A DNA stretch of 64,000 nt from Streptomyces sp. B21-083 (GCF_036898825.1 NZ_JARUND010000001.1:2480001-2544000); one strand, 5' to 3'; shown: positions 8,952-17,967, numbered from the stretch's first letter. Translations and numbers: made by a program. Notes: generated by a model not told the origin, from the sequence alone.

Positions 8952-9039
8952 CCGCACGGCGATCATCGCACCCGCGAGCCCCAGTGATCAGCTCTTGGCG
9001 TCGAAGCCGACGCCGAGGATCCGACGGACGGCAACCCGC

Positions 9040-11199
9040 TCACCCCGCCACGGCAAGGGTGAGGGGAAGCACCTGGTCGGCTCCTGTCTGGCGCAGGAGG
9101 CGGGCGCCCACGGCCAGGGTCCAGCCGGAGTCGGTGTAGTCGTCGACGAGCAGGACCGGCCCGGGGGTGCCCGCCAGGGCTGCCGCGAGTTCGTCGGGCA
9201 CGGTGAACGAGGCGGCCAGTGCGCGCAGCCGCTGGGCGGAGTTGCTGCGGTGCGCCGCGTACTCGCCGGCCTGCGGGGTGTACGCGAGGCTGCCCAGCAG
9301 TGGCAGCCTGCCGACCCGGGCCAGGCCCCCGGCCAGGGAGGAGACCAGCTGCGGGCGGGTGCGGGAGGGCATGGCGACGATCCCCACCGGCCGTGCCATC
9401 GCGTCCGGGCCGCCGCCGGCCCAGCCGCCCGGCGACCGGGCCCAGTCCGCCACCACCGTCACGACGGCGGCCAGCACGTCGTCAGGCACCGGCCCGTCCA
9501 CAGCCTGTTCCGACAGCAGCGGACGCAGCCGGTTGCCCCAGCCGATGTCCGACAGCCTGCCCAGCGCCCGCCCGGTGGCCGCCTGCCGCCCCACGGGGAT
9601 ACGGCCCTTGAGATCGACCCCGACCGCCGCCATTCCCGAGGGCCACATCCGGCGCGGCTCGACCTCGACCCCGGGACGGTCCAGTTCACCCGCCGCACCC
9701 GCGAGAGCGCCGGAGGACACGGACGGGTCGAGCCAGGGCCCGGCGCACGTGTCGCAGCGACCGCACGGGACCGCCTTCTCGTCATCGAGCTGCCGCTGCA
9801 GGAACTCCATCCGGCACCCCGAGGTAGCCACGTAGTCCCGCATGGCCTGCTGCTCGGCGGCCCGCTGTTTGGCGACCCAGGCATAACGCTCGGTGTCGTA
9901 CGCCCACGGCTGCCCTGTCGCGGTCCAGCCCCCCTTGACGCGCTTGACCGCCCCGTCCACGTCAAGGACCTTCAGCATCGTCTCCAGGCGCGAACGCCGA
10001 AGATCCACCAGCGGTTCCAGTGCCGGCAGCGACAGGGGACGCCCCGCGTCCTCCAGAACCGCCAGCGTGCGCCGGACCTGTTCCTCGGGAGGGAAGCCCA
10101 CCGAGGCGAAGTACGCCCAGATCGCCTCGTCCTCGCGCCCCGGCAACAGCAGCACATCCGCATGATCCACGCCACGCCCCGCGCGCCCCACCTGCTGGTA
10201 GTAGGCGATCGGGGACGAGGGCGATCCCAGGTGCACAACGAACCCCAGGTCCGGCTTGTCGAAGCCCATCCCGAGCGCCGATGTCGCCACCAGCGCCTTC
10301 ACCCGGTTGGCCAGCAGGTCCTCCTCCGCCTGCAACCGGTCGGCGTTCTCCGTTTTCCCCGTGTACGAGGCCACCGGGTACCCACGCTGTCGCAGGAACG
10401 CCGCGACCTCCTCGGCCGCCGCCACCGTGAGCGTGTAGATGATCCCCGAGCCCGGCAGATCCCCCAGCCGCTCGCCCAGCCACGCCAGCCGATGCGCCGC
10501 GTCCGGCAGCTCCAGCACGCCCAGCCGCAGGCTCTCCCGGTCCAGCGGCCCCCGCAGGACCAGAGCGTCGCCGCCCCCGGTGCCCAGCTGCTCGGCCACA
10601 TCCGCTGTCACCCGCGCGTTCGCGGTCGCCGTCGTGGCCAGCACCGGCACCCCCGCCGGCAGCTCGGCCAGCATCGTGCGCAACCGGCGGTAGTCGGGGC
10701 GGAAATCGTGTCCCCAATCGGAGATGCAGTGCGCCTCGTCGACCACCAGCAGACCGGTCGTGGCCGCCAGTCTGGGCAGGACCTGATCGCGGAAATCCAC
10801 GGAGTTGAGGCGTTCCGGGCTGACCAGGAGGACATCGGTCTCTCCGCGCTCGACCTCCCCGTAGATGGTCTCCCACTCCTCCGGGTTGGCCGAGTTGATC
10901 GTGCGCGCCCGGATGCCGGCCCGTGCCGCCGCGTCGACCTGGTTGCGCATCAACGCCAGCAACGGCGAGATGATCACCGTCGGACCGGCGCCACGCCGTC
11001 GCAACAGAGCGGTCGCGACGAAGTACACCGCCGACTTGCCCCAGCCGGTGCGCTGCACGACCAGGGCGCGCCGACGCTCCTCCACCAGGGCGGCCACCGC
11101 CTGCCACTGGTCCTCCCGCAACCGCGCCGAACCCTCCGGGGCACCGACCAGCTCAGCGAGGACGGCGTCGGCTTCGGCACGCAGCTCCTGGATACTCAT
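9040..11199 (-). CDS. RecQ-family ATP-dependent DNA helicase with C-terminal phosphoribosyltransferase-like domain
   Basis: This 719-residue protein has RecQ motifs in order: motif I TGWGKS (51-56), DEAHCISDWGHDFRPDY (from 154), LATTATAN, the helicase C-terminal half (YTGKTENADR, ATSALGMGFDKPDL, YYQQVGRAGRG) and a zinc-binding cluster (SGCRMEF, CGRCDTC). No HRDC domain follows. Instead about 200 residues lead to VLLVDDYTDSGWT (about 682-694), the PRPP-binding loop of type I phosphoribosyltransferases, and the chain ends shortly after. Start is ATG 11199 (MSIQELRAEAD); the frame above it is Arg/Pro junk. Expected role: 3'-5' DNA unwinding in repair. The tail may bind a nucleotide or PRPP (inference). 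Confidence 0.9.
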   Translation of the reverse strand: MSIQELRAEADAVLAELVGAPEGSARLREDQWQAVAALVEERRRALVVQRTGWGKSAVYFVATALLRRRGAGPTVIISPLLALMRNQVDAAARAGIRARTINSANPEEWETIYGEVERGETDVLLVSPERLNSVDFRDQVLPRLAATTGLLVVDEAHCISDWGHDFRPDYRRLRTMLAELPAGVPVLATTATANARVTADVAEQLGTGGGDALVLRGPLDRESLRLGVLELPDAAHRLAWLGERLGDLPGSGIIYTLTVAAAEEVAAFLRQRGYPVASYTGKTENADRLQAEEDLLANRVKALVATSALGMGFDKPDLGFVVHLGSPSSPIAYYQQVGRAGRGVDHADVLLLPGREDEAIWAYFASVGFPPEEQVRRTLAVLEDAGRPLSLPALEPLVDLRRSRLETMLKVLDVDGAVKRVKGGWTATGQPWAYDTERYAWVAKQRAAEQQAMRDYVATSGCRMEFLQRQLDDEKAVPCGRCDTCAGPWLDPSVSSGALAGAAGELDRPGVEVEPRRMWPSGMAAVGVDLKGRIPVGRQAATGRALGRLSDIGWGNRLRPLLSEQAVDGPVPDDVLAAVVTVVADWARSPGGWAGGGPDAMARPVGIVAMPSRTRPQLVSSLAGGLARVGRLPLLGSLAYTPQAGEYAAHRSNSAQRLRALAASFTVPDELAAALAGTPGPVLLVDDYTDSGWTLAVGARLLRQTGADQVLPLTLAVAG

Positions 11200-11689
11200 G
11201 CCCCCATGCAACCCCACAGCACTGACATCGGCCCAATTCTCCGGCCGTGACGAAGCAGGCACGGCCCTTCCACCCCGTCCCCGCCGCTTCTTCTCCTCCT
11301 TTCGGACGACTTCGCTGTGACCGGGTGGACCCTCGCAGTGACGGCCCGGATGCTCCGCCGGACCGCCCGCACACGGCAGTCGCCACTGGTCCGCGCCCCG
11401 CCTGGTCCATGACGGGGACGTGAACCAGGCCGAACAAGCGGGCCAACGCCCCGTTCCCCGCCACCCCAGCCATCTACAAATGACACACCTGGCAGGGATA
11501 TAATCCACAGATCACCAGAAGCCGGTCGGTGGCCCCATTTGCTCGTTGCCGCAACCCAGTTCGACAGCAAGAATTGAAGTCCGCTCCCCGCACGGCATGT
11601 CCGTGGTCCGGCAGGGCTCCGCCGCGGTGTGCGCTCCCCCAAGTCCGATCTCCCGCCCGCAGTGTGGGCGCGTAGCCGAAGGGAGGACC
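11200..11689. other. Divergent intergenic region, RecQ versus hypothetical gene
   Basis: These 490 bp hold the presumed promoters of two divergent genes. AT-richer patches lie around 11470-11590, and GGGAGG at 11681-11686 serves the plus-strand gene. I find no SOS box (CGAAC-N4-GTTYG), no tRNA and no supported small gene. Confidence 0.45.
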
Positions 11690-12331
11690 GTGACCTTCGG
11701 ATTCGCTCCGTCCCCCGCGGCATCCATGTCGACGTCTGCCGACCTGTCCGCCGCTTCCACCAACTCAGCAGCCCGCATGCTCGAACCCGCGGAGTGGGCC
11801 GCAGCCGGGATTCCCCTGCTGCGCAATCCCCGCGAGGTCGTCAGCGGACTGCACGCGCGGCACCGTCCCGGGCCCGCGACCGCGATCGTGGCCGTCCTCG
11901 ATCCGGACGAGCGGCTGCGGGCGAGTGCCTCGTTCACCCGCCGCTCGGCACCGGCAGACGGCTGGATGTTCCGTAACTCGCTGCTCGCGCAGCTGCGCCG
12001 GGTCATCCCTCACGACCTGCGTCGGCGCACTCCGGTGCGCACCGCCGTCCTGCTCTACTGCCGTGAGGGCGACGCCCGTTGGACGGAGGAGGACGGCGCG
12101 TGGATGTGGGGTCTGCGTGATGCCTGCACCCTGCACGGGCTGCGCTGCGGCGCGTACATCACGCTGACCCGCGACGGCTGGCAGGTGCTCGGCGAGGGCC
12201 GCGGCGGGCGGCGCCCCAACGCGGACTCGCCACCGGAGCCGTTCGCCCTGTCCGAGGCACCGCCGCCGCTGCCGATGCCCCGCACCGGAGGCGCCGCCTC
12301 GGACATCCTGCGCCGCGCGGCAGCCCGCTGA
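11690..12331 (+). CDS. Conserved actinobacterial hypothetical protein
   Basis: GTG at 11690 follows GGGAGG (11681-11686) with 3 nt between and gives 213 residues. The frame above it is not supported. The N-terminus is Ser/Ala-rich. A compact domain (about 25-175) includes EPAEWAAAGIPLLRNPREVV, IVAVLDPDERLRASASF, RTAVLLYCREGDARW and DACTLHGLRCGAYITLTRDGW; an acidic/Pro-rich tail follows. No signal peptide or membrane helix. I recognise it only as a streptomycete protein of unknown function. It is divergent from recQ and convergent with the next minus-strand gene. Confidence 0.8.
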   Translation: MTFGFAPSPAASMSTSADLSAASTNSAARMLEPAEWAAAGIPLLRNPREVVSGLHARHRPGPATAIVAVLDPDERLRASASFTRRSAPADGWMFRNSLLAQLRRVIPHDLRRRTPVRTAVLLYCREGDARWTEEDGAWMWGLRDACTLHGLRCGAYITLTRDGWQVLGEGRGGRRPNADSPPEPFALSEAPPPLPMPRTGGAASDILRRAAAR

Positions 12332-12793
12332 CACCGGCGCGCGGCGGCCGACACGCCTCGCCTCCCTCGGCGGTTCGGCGGTCGGCCACCCCGTGCGGCT
12401 GCGTCAGTCGGCCAGGGGTGCCGTCCACGTCGTAGCCAGACAGTCACCGCGGACAACGGCGTCCGCCGGTACGACGTACGGCAGCGAGCTAACCCGCGCG
12501 CGGGCAGCACATGACCCGCCCGCACCGCAGCCGACGCGCAACAAAAAAAGGGGGCACGCGCGCGTGCCCCCGTCGCCCCGCGACTCTCCCGGACGTGGGT
12601 TTCCGGTCGCCCTGCGCATGACATGCCAAGGCGCCGCACGGCAGCCGACGTGTTCCCGGCGCTTCCGCGTCGGGGCACGCCGGGTCGCCCGCCGTACGGT
12701 CACCGCTTCAGGGCCCTCCGTCAGCCGGTCCGGTGTCGCTGGACCGGCTGACCCGGGTGGTTCCCGAAGCTGCTCGGGCGAACCGGAACCGGC
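12332..12793. other. Convergent intergenic region holding one clear terminator
   Basis: Apart from the terminator at 12543-12571, these 460 bp show only low-complexity GC-rich sequence. Open frames across it have no ribosome site or recognisable domain. Confidence 0.5.
12543..12571 (-). terminator. Rho-independent terminator, minus strand
   Basis: A 22-bp perfect palindrome (12550-12571, arms GGGGGCACGCG/CGCGTGCCCCC) is preceded by seven A at 12543-12549. On the minus strand this is a GC stem followed by seven U, correctly placed 220 bp after the stop of the gene at 12794. The near-zero loop must open a few pairs. Confidence 0.85.
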
Positions 12794-13480
12794 TCAGACC
12801 CCCGCGCCCAGCACCGAGTTGATCTGCTGCGGGTCGCCACAGCAGATCAGCAGGGCACCGGCACGGCCGAGGGCCAGGGGAAGAGCCGCCGCGACCGTCG
12901 TGTCGGCGCCGCCGTTGACGGCGACGACGACCACGGGACGGGAGGCGGCACGGCTCAGAGCGGCGGCGTCGGCGTAGAAGACGTCGTCGCCCGCGTCGTG
13001 CTGCGCCCAGTACGGGCCCTCGCCGAAGGACAGCTCGTGCGCGGCCCACGGGTGCGGATCGCCGGTGGTGATCACCAGCACCTCACCAGGGGCCCGACCC
13101 GACTCCAGGAGCAGGTCGACGGCTTCCTCGGCAGCGTCCAGCGCGCCCTCGGCCGAGGCCGGGACCAGCTGGATCTTCGGGGTCGCCGGGGCCTCGGAGG
13201 CGGGCGCGGAGGGGATGGAAGGGACAGGGGCGGCCGGAGCCGCGGACGGCCCGGGCTTGACCGCGCCGGCGGTCGAAGCCACGGCCGCGGGCGCGTCGTG
13301 CGGTGCACGCTGGGCCGGCGCGGTGGGCCGGAAGGGACCCGGACGGCCGGGACGCGGCGATGCCGCGGGGCGCGGGCCGGGTACGGGACGGGGGGTCGGC
13401 GCGCTGTGGCCACTGGCCGGAGCGACGCGGGGACCCTGGGCACTCTCGTGAATCTGAGGCTCCTCGGGAATGAGAGGCAT
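12794..13480 (-). CDS. Hypothetical protein with orphan UvrD-like helicase C-terminal (2A-type) module
   Basis: The protein has 228 residues and starts at ATG 13480 (MPLIPEEPQIHE). Residues about 15-105 are Pro/Ala/Arg-rich linker. The last 120 residues form one domain: ALDAAEEAVDLLLESGRAPG, VLVITTGDPHPWAAHE, YWAQHDAGDDVFYADAAALS, PVVVVAVNG and ALLICCGDPQQI. This order resembles the C-terminal region of UvrD/HelD-type helicases, where an ATPase-associated strand, a D-D-V-F-Y segment, a VVLAVNG strand and a final GDPE/Q turn occur. Walker A and all N-terminal helicase motifs are absent, so it cannot be an active helicase alone. It lies 68 bp downstream of rnhB on the same strand. Function unknown. 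Confidence 0.8.
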   Translation of the reverse strand: MPLIPEEPQIHESAQGPRVAPASGHSAPTPRPVPGPRPAASPRPGRPGPFRPTAPAQRAPHDAPAAVASTAGAVKPGPSAAPAAPVPSIPSAPASEAPATPKIQLVPASAEGALDAAEEAVDLLLESGRAPGEVLVITTGDPHPWAAHELSFGEGPYWAQHDAGDDVFYADAAALSRAASRPVVVVAVNGGADTTVAAALPLALGRAGALLICCGDPQQINSVLGAGV

Positions 13481-13483
13481 GAC

Positions 13484-13497
13484 TTGATATTTATCAA
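13484..13497. other. AT-rich palindrome abutting a start codon
   Basis: TTGATA-TT-TATCAA is a perfect 14-bp palindrome ending 3 bp before the ATG at 13480 on the minus strand. It occupies the place where a Shine-Dalgarno sequence should be; none is visible. So AT-rich a run is rare in this sequence. Confidence 0.6.
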
Positions 13498-13548
13498 ACA
13501 CCGGTGCGACTCGCGTCGGCGGGTGGCACATGGGTGCGAACAGAGACG

Positions 13549-14250
13549 TCAGAAGTCGAAGCCGAGCTGGCCCTCGATCTCCGGAGCGTTCCCGTTCGCC
13601 CAACTGCGGGCCTTCTTGAGGTGCCGCCACTGGGGCAGCGCATCAAGATACGCCCACGACAGCCGGTGGTACGGGGTGGGGCCCCGCTCCTCCAGCGCGG
13701 CCCTGTGCACGGGCGACGGATACCCGGCATTGGCCGCAAAATTGAAGTCTGCATGGTCGACACCTAGTTCGGCCATCATTTTGTCGCGCTGGACCTTGGC
13801 GATCACGGACGCGGCCGCGACCGCCACACACGACTGGTCACCCTTGATCACCGTACGGACCTGCCACGGCGACCCCAGGTAGTCGTGCTTCCCATCGAGG
13901 ATGACCGCATCCGGACGGACCGGCAAGGCCTCCAGGGCTCGCTCCGCGGCGAGCCGCAGAGCAGCCGTCATCCCCAGGTCGTCGATCTCCTCGTGGGAGG
14001 CGTGCCCCAACGCGTACGACGTGACCCATTCCCGCAGTACGTCCGCGAGTTGGGTGCGCCGTTTGACCGCGATGAGCTTGGAATCGGTGAGTCCCTCGGG
14101 GGGCCGCCGGAGACCGGTGACCGCCGCGCAGACGGTGACAGGACCGGCCCACGCGCCCCGCCCGACCTCGTCGACGCCGGCAATGACCTTCGCTCCGGTC
14201 GTGGCGCGCAGGGAGCGCTCGACGGTGTGGGTGGGTGCTTCGTACGGCAT
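13549..14250 (-). CDS. rnhB: Ribonuclease HII
   Basis: This 233-residue protein has the RNase HII core: [12 protein letters not shown] (25-36) with the first catalytic Asp-Glu pair, DSKLI near 56, [12 protein letters not shown] near 115 and the [12 protein letters not shown] helix near 150. The enzyme cleaves the RNA strand of RNA-DNA hybrids and starts removal of misincorporated ribonucleotides, using Mg or Mn. ATG at 14250 is the only start that keeps the full N-terminus. It stands upstream of the orphan helicase-module gene, possibly co-transcribed. Length is normal for the family. Confidence 0.95.
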   Translation of the reverse strand: MPYEAPTHTVERSLRATTGAKVIAGVDEVGRGAWAGPVTVCAAVTGLRRPPEGLTDSKLIAVKRRTQLADVLREWVTSYALGHASHEEIDDLGMTAALRLAAERALEALPVRPDAVILDGKHDYLGSPWQVRTVIKGDQSCVAVAAASVIAKVQRDKMMAELGVDHADFNFAANAGYPSPVHRAALEERGPTPYHRLSWAYLDALPQWRHLKKARSWANGNAPEIEGQLGFDF

Positions 14251-14354
14251 GGCGGTCTTAGCCTACGCCGCCCGGAAGGCCACGCGACACCCGGCTCCCC
14301 CAGGTGACTTGAGGGTCGCTGCGGAGCACGCCCGGACGGTCTTGGGAGGGGACT

Positions 14355-14978
14355 TCAGGCACGGCCCGCCCGCAGCAGCGGAACCATCAACTGGTCGATC
14401 ATCTCCTCGATGTCCCGCGCCTCCCATTCGCTCGCGCACACCTTCGTGCGGTACATCATCATCGCCGGAATGGCGTCGAAGACATAGCCGTTGGCAGCGT
14501 CGGCGCGGGTCTCCCCCCGCTCGATCCCACGGTCGATGATCTCCCGGAGAAGTCTCGCCGAGGGCTCGACGAGCCCCCGGAAGATCACGCTCTGAAAGCG
14601 CTCCGCCTGCGGGCTGTCGCATTCGTGAATCACCGAGCGCAACGCGAATCCGGGACGCGAGAACATGGCCTCCCGCACCTGTCGGCACAGTTCGAGAAGG
14701 TCGTCCCGCACGCTCCCGAGGTCGGGCGCCCGGTCGAAGCTAGGGAGCCCGGCCTGCAGCGCGTCCGCGACAAGGTCCTCCTTGGACGGCCAGCGCCGGT
14801 AGACCGCGGCCTTGCCGGTCTGGGCGCCGGCGGCGACGCCCTCCATCGTGAGCCCGTTCCAGCCGACCGTACTGAGCTGATCCAGTGCGGCATCGAGGAT
14901 CGCGCGTTCGAGCACGGCGCCGCGCCGACGGGGGGAGGCGGCCTGGGTGGGGGCGGCCGTCCAGCGCGAGGTAACCAT
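14355..14978 (-). CDS. TetR-family transcriptional repressor
   Basis: ATG at 14978 has GGAGA 8 nt upstream and gives 207 residues. The helix-turn-helix covers about 20-65 (ERAILDAALDQLSTVGWNGL, TGKAAVYRRWPSKEDLVADAL), typical TetR; the rest is the helical ligand domain. It is divergent from the MFS exporter, and two palindromes at 15111-15132 and 15161-15180 match a TetR operator in size. Expected behaviour: repression of itself and the exporter, relieved by an exported compound. The longer frame to 15041 lacks a ribosome site. Confidence 0.92.
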   Translation of the reverse strand: MVTSRWTAAPTQAASPRRRGAVLERAILDAALDQLSTVGWNGLTMEGVAAGAQTGKAAVYRRWPSKEDLVADALQAGLPSFDRAPDLGSVRDDLLELCRQVREAMFSRPGFALRSVIHECDSPQAERFQSVIFRGLVEPSARLLREIIDRGIERGETRADAANGYVFDAIPAMMMYRTKVCASEWEARDIEEMIDQLMVPLLRAGRA

Positions 14979-15110
14979 CTGAGCGTCTCCAGCGGGCAGG
15001 GGGGAGCGGGGGGTGCAAGTATTTATAAGGATTGTCGGCATTGAGGGATCGCCGACGAGGTGAATCGCCGAGATTACCCGGGCAACCGGGACACGACACG
15101 GCGGCGGCTT

Positions 15111-15132
15111 CAGTGAACGCTTGCGTTCACTG
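15111..15132. promoter_or_regulatory. TetR-type operator 1
   Basis: Perfect inverted repeat with 10-bp arms CAGTGAACGC/GCGTTCACTG around a TT centre. It overlaps the predicted -35 of the exporter promoter. Confidence 0.8.
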
Positions 15133-15150
15133 TCGGGGACTCACTACCGT
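15121..15150 (+). promoter_or_regulatory. Predicted exporter promoter
   Basis: TTGCGT (15121-15126) and TACCGT (15145-15150, fits TANNNT) are 18 bp apart. Transcription would begin near 15157, between the two operators. Confidence 0.5.
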
Positions 15151-15160
15151 TCGACGCGAC

Positions 15161-15180
15161 AGTGAACGTGGGCGTTCACT
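15161..15180. promoter_or_regulatory. TetR-type operator 2
   Basis: Arms AGTGAACG and CGTTCACT flank a 4-bp centre. It shares the half-site GTGAACG with operator 1; centres are 49 bp apart. It covers the start region of the exporter transcript. Confidence 0.8.
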
Positions 15181-15200
15181 ATTGCTCCTATGGGGGACCC

Positions 15201-16760
15201 ATGGTGACTACCTCTTCGTTGATGAAAGACCAGAAACCAGGTGCGGCCCGCCGGGAGGGGCATCCCGGCATAGCGCTCGCCGTCATCGCGGCCTGCCAAC
15301 TCATGGTGGTACTTGACGCGACGATTGTGAACATCGCGCTGCCGCACATTCAAGGCGCTCTCAAGTTCAGCACCACCGACCTCACCTGGGTGGTCAGCGC
15401 CTACACGCTCACCTTCGGCGGTCTGCTGCTGCTCGGCGGGCGGGCCGGTGACATCCTGGGCCGCCGCCGGGTCTTCATGACCGGCATCCTGCTGTTCATC
15501 GCCGCCTCCCTCCTGGGCGGACTCGCCCAGGAGCCCTGGCAGTTGCTGGCCGCGCGGGCCCTGCAAGGCGTGGGCGGCGCGATCGCCTCGCCCACCGCGC
15601 TGGCGCTCATCACCACCACGTTCGCCGAAGGCCCGGAGCGCAACCGGGCGTTCGGCGTCTTCGCCGCCGTCTCGGCCGGCGGCGGCGCCGTCGGCCTGCT
15701 CGCCGGCGGCATGCTCACGGAGTGGCTCAACTGGCGCTGGGTGCTCTTCGTCAACGTACCGATCGGCATTCTGATCGCCATGCTCACGCCGATGTACATC
15801 GGCGAGTCCGAACGCCATCCGGGCCGCTTCGACGTCGTGGGCGCCCTGACCTCGACGCTGGGCATGGCGTCCCTCGTGTACGGGTTCATCCGCGCCGCGG
15901 AGAAGGGCTGGCGGGACAGCCTGACCCTGGCGTCCTTCGCCACGGCGGTGGTCCTGCTGGCCGCCTTCGTCTTCGTGGAGATGCGCGCCAAGGAGCCGAT
16001 CACCCCGCTGAAAATGTTCGCCGACCGCAACCGCTCGGGCACATACGTGATCATGCTGAGCCTGGCCGCGGCGATGTTCGGCATGTTCTTCTTCATCGTC
16101 CTCTTCGTGCAGAACGTCCTGCTGTACACGCCGATCGAGGCGGGCCTCGCCTTCCTTCCGGTGACCTTCGCGATCGCCACGGGCGCGGGGCTTTCGCAGC
16201 GGTTCCTGCCGGTCCTGGGGCCCAAACCGTTCATGCTGGCCGGCTCGACACTGGCCACACTCGGCCTCGCCTGGCAGGCCTTCATCACCCCCGACAGCTC
16301 GTACGTCGGCGGCGTGCTCGGCCCGATGCTGGTGTTCGGCTTCGGTATGGGCCTGAACTTCGTGACGCTGACCCTGACGGCCGTCTCCGGGGTCGCCGCG
16401 CACGAGGCGGGCGCCGCCTCCGGGCTGCTCAACGTCACGCAGCAGGTGGGCGGTTCGCTCGGCCTCTCCATCCTGACGACGGTGTTCGGCTCGGCCAGCC
16501 GCGACGAGGCGCGGAAACAGGTGTCCAAGTTCCTCGCCGAGGCGACGCCGGGGCAGAAGGCGGAGTTCGCCAGGAGCGGTCAGCTCCCCGCTCCCTGGAG
16601 CCACGAGGTACTCGCCCACGGCATCTCCACGGCGTTCATCCCCGCCGCCGCGATGGCCGCCCTGGCTCTCGCCACCGCCTGGTTCGTGATCCGCGTCCGC
16701 AAGAGCGACCTGGACGCCCTCGCGGGCACGGCGGGCACCGCGGGCCCGGCCGGCGGCTGA
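15201..16760 (+). CDS. MFS drug-exporter, DHA2 family (14 membrane segments)
   Basis: ATG at 15201 follows GGGGGA and gives 519 residues. The chain shows about 14 hydrophobic segments. It carries DHA2 motifs: motif D1-like LDATIVNIALPHIQ in helix 1 (about 35-50), motif A GGRAGDILGRRRVF near 90, and motif C-like GGGAVGLLAGG in helix 5. DHA2 proteins export antibiotics or cationic compounds by proton antiport across the cytoplasmic membrane. Its control by the divergent TetR protein through two operators is strongly suggested. The C-terminus is short and Gly/Ala-rich. Substrate unknown. Confidence 0.93.
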   Translation: MVTTSSLMKDQKPGAARREGHPGIALAVIAACQLMVVLDATIVNIALPHIQGALKFSTTDLTWVVSAYTLTFGGLLLLGGRAGDILGRRRVFMTGILLFIAASLLGGLAQEPWQLLAARALQGVGGAIASPTALALITTTFAEGPERNRAFGVFAAVSAGGGAVGLLAGGMLTEWLNWRWVLFVNVPIGILIAMLTPMYIGESERHPGRFDVVGALTSTLGMASLVYGFIRAAEKGWRDSLTLASFATAVVLLAAFVFVEMRAKEPITPLKMFADRNRSGTYVIMLSLAAAMFGMFFFIVLFVQNVLLYTPIEAGLAFLPVTFAIATGAGLSQRFLPVLGPKPFMLAGSTLATLGLAWQAFITPDSSYVGGVLGPMLVFGFGMGLNFVTLTLTAVSGVAAHEAGAASGLLNVTQQVGGSLGLSILTTVFGSASRDEARKQVSKFLAEATPGQKAEFARSGQLPAPWSHEVLAHGISTAFIPAAAMAALALATAWFVIRVRKSDLDALAGTAGTAGPAGG

Positions 16761-16814
16761 TCCCCCGGCAGCGGGCCGGCAGGAGCCGCCGCCGGGGCTG
16801 CGGCCGACAACGCC

Positions 16815-16853
16815 GGCGGTACGTCGCTACGGGAACCTGAGCGACGTACCGCC
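16815..16853. terminator. Strong hairpin between convergent genes
   Basis: GGCGGTACGTCGCT (16815-16828) pairs perfectly with AGCGACGTACCGCC (16840-16853) around an 11-nt loop. No T-tract on either side. Its place 55 bp after the exporter stop suggests termination; the rest of 16761-17061 holds nothing else I recognise. Confidence 0.65.
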
Positions 16854-17061
16854 GCCTTACGGAAGCTCGCGGGACGACATCCGGCGCCACCCCCGCACGA
16901 GGTCAGCGGTAGGCCGGTGAGACTTACGACGACCGCGGGCCCGCCCGAGGATGCGCGCGCTCGGCGTCAGGTGCCTGACACCACTCCCCCGGCCACCTGA
17001 ATCGACGGCGAGCACTGCGACACGGCGCCCGCTCGGCACCCACCGAGGCCCCTCACCCGCC

Positions 17062-17967
17062 CTACGCCCCTGAGGGCATCCACACCGGCAGCGTTTCCGT
17101 GCGCTCCAGCCACGCCGCCGGCGGGGCCCCCGCCTTCCCCGCGGCGAGTACGCCGCCCACGATGGCGCAGTTCGTGTCCACGTCGCCGCCCACCTGGGCC
17201 GTCGCCCAGAAGGCTTCCTCGTAGTCGCCGAGGGCGCGCGCGGCGGACCAGAGCGCGAACGGGACGGTGTCGTGCGCCGACGTACGCCTTCCACAGCCCA
17301 GGACGGCCGCGACCGTGCCCGCGTCGGCGTAGTCCAGCATGTCCCGGGCGCGCCGCAGCCCTGCGGAGACGGCGCTCCTCGGGACGAGCGCGATCACCCC
17401 GTCGAGGAGGGCACCGGGACTCGGCGGGCCGCCATCGGCGGCCACCAGGGCGGCGGCAGCGGCGACGGCCATGGCTCCCACGACGGCCTCGCGGTGCTGG
17501 TGCGTGGGATAGGCCGAGATCTCCGCCTGGTGGGTCGCCTGCTCCGGGTCGTCCGCGTACCAGGCACCCAGCGGCGCGATGCGCATGGCCGCGCCGTTGC
17601 CCCAGGAGCCCTGGCCGTTGAACAGGGCGGACGCCAGCTCCCGCCAGTCGCCGCCCTCCCGGACCAGCCGCAGGAGCCGGTTCACCGCGGGACCGTACCC
17701 GCGGTCGAAGTCGTGGTGCTCCGCGAAGGAGTGGGCCAGGGCGTCCTGGTCGACGCGGTGGTGGACGGCCAGCACGGCCACCACGGAGCACGCCATCTCC
17801 GTGTCGTCCGTCCACTGCCAGGGACCGGTCGGCAGCTCACGGACCTTGAGCAGCGGGTGGTTCACGGGCACGAAGAACTGCGACCCGAGCGCATCCCCCA
17901 CCGCGAGCCCGCGCAGGCTGGTCAGGGCGCGCTCCAGGCGCTCGTGAGAAGAGGAATCAACGGTCAT
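17062..17967 (-). CDS. ADP-ribosylglycohydrolase (DraG/ARH) family protein
   Basis: The protein has 301 residues. Family metal-binding motifs are present: LAVGDALGSQF near 22, WTDDTEMA near 52 and GGDVDTNCAIVGGVLA near 265. The last normally reads GGDTDT, so here a Val replaces one Thr, but both Asp ligands remain. These di-magnesium enzymes remove ADP-ribose from proteins, nucleic acids or small molecules. The start at 17967 lies 12 bp after the stop of the histidine phosphatase gene, so the two form an operon. Its substrate cannot be told from sequence. Confidence 0.88.
   Translation of the reverse strand: MTVDSSSHERLERALTSLRGLAVGDALGSQFFVPVNHPLLKVRELPTGPWQWTDDTEMACSVVAVLAVHHRVDQDALAHSFAEHHDFDRGYGPAVNRLLRLVREGGDWRELASALFNGQGSWGNGAAMRIAPLGAWYADDPEQATHQAEISAYPTHQHREAVVGAMAVAAAAALVAADGGPPSPGALLDGVIALVPRSAVSAGLRRARDMLDYADAGTVAAVLGCGRRTSAHDTVPFALWSAARALGDYEEAFWATAQVGGDVDTNCAIVGGVLAAGKAGAPPAAWLERTETLPVWMPSGA

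Noticed and set aside
8995..11250. Plus-strand open frame of 751 codons opposite recQ
   Set aside because: Antisense to a clear RecQ helicase; low-complexity composition.
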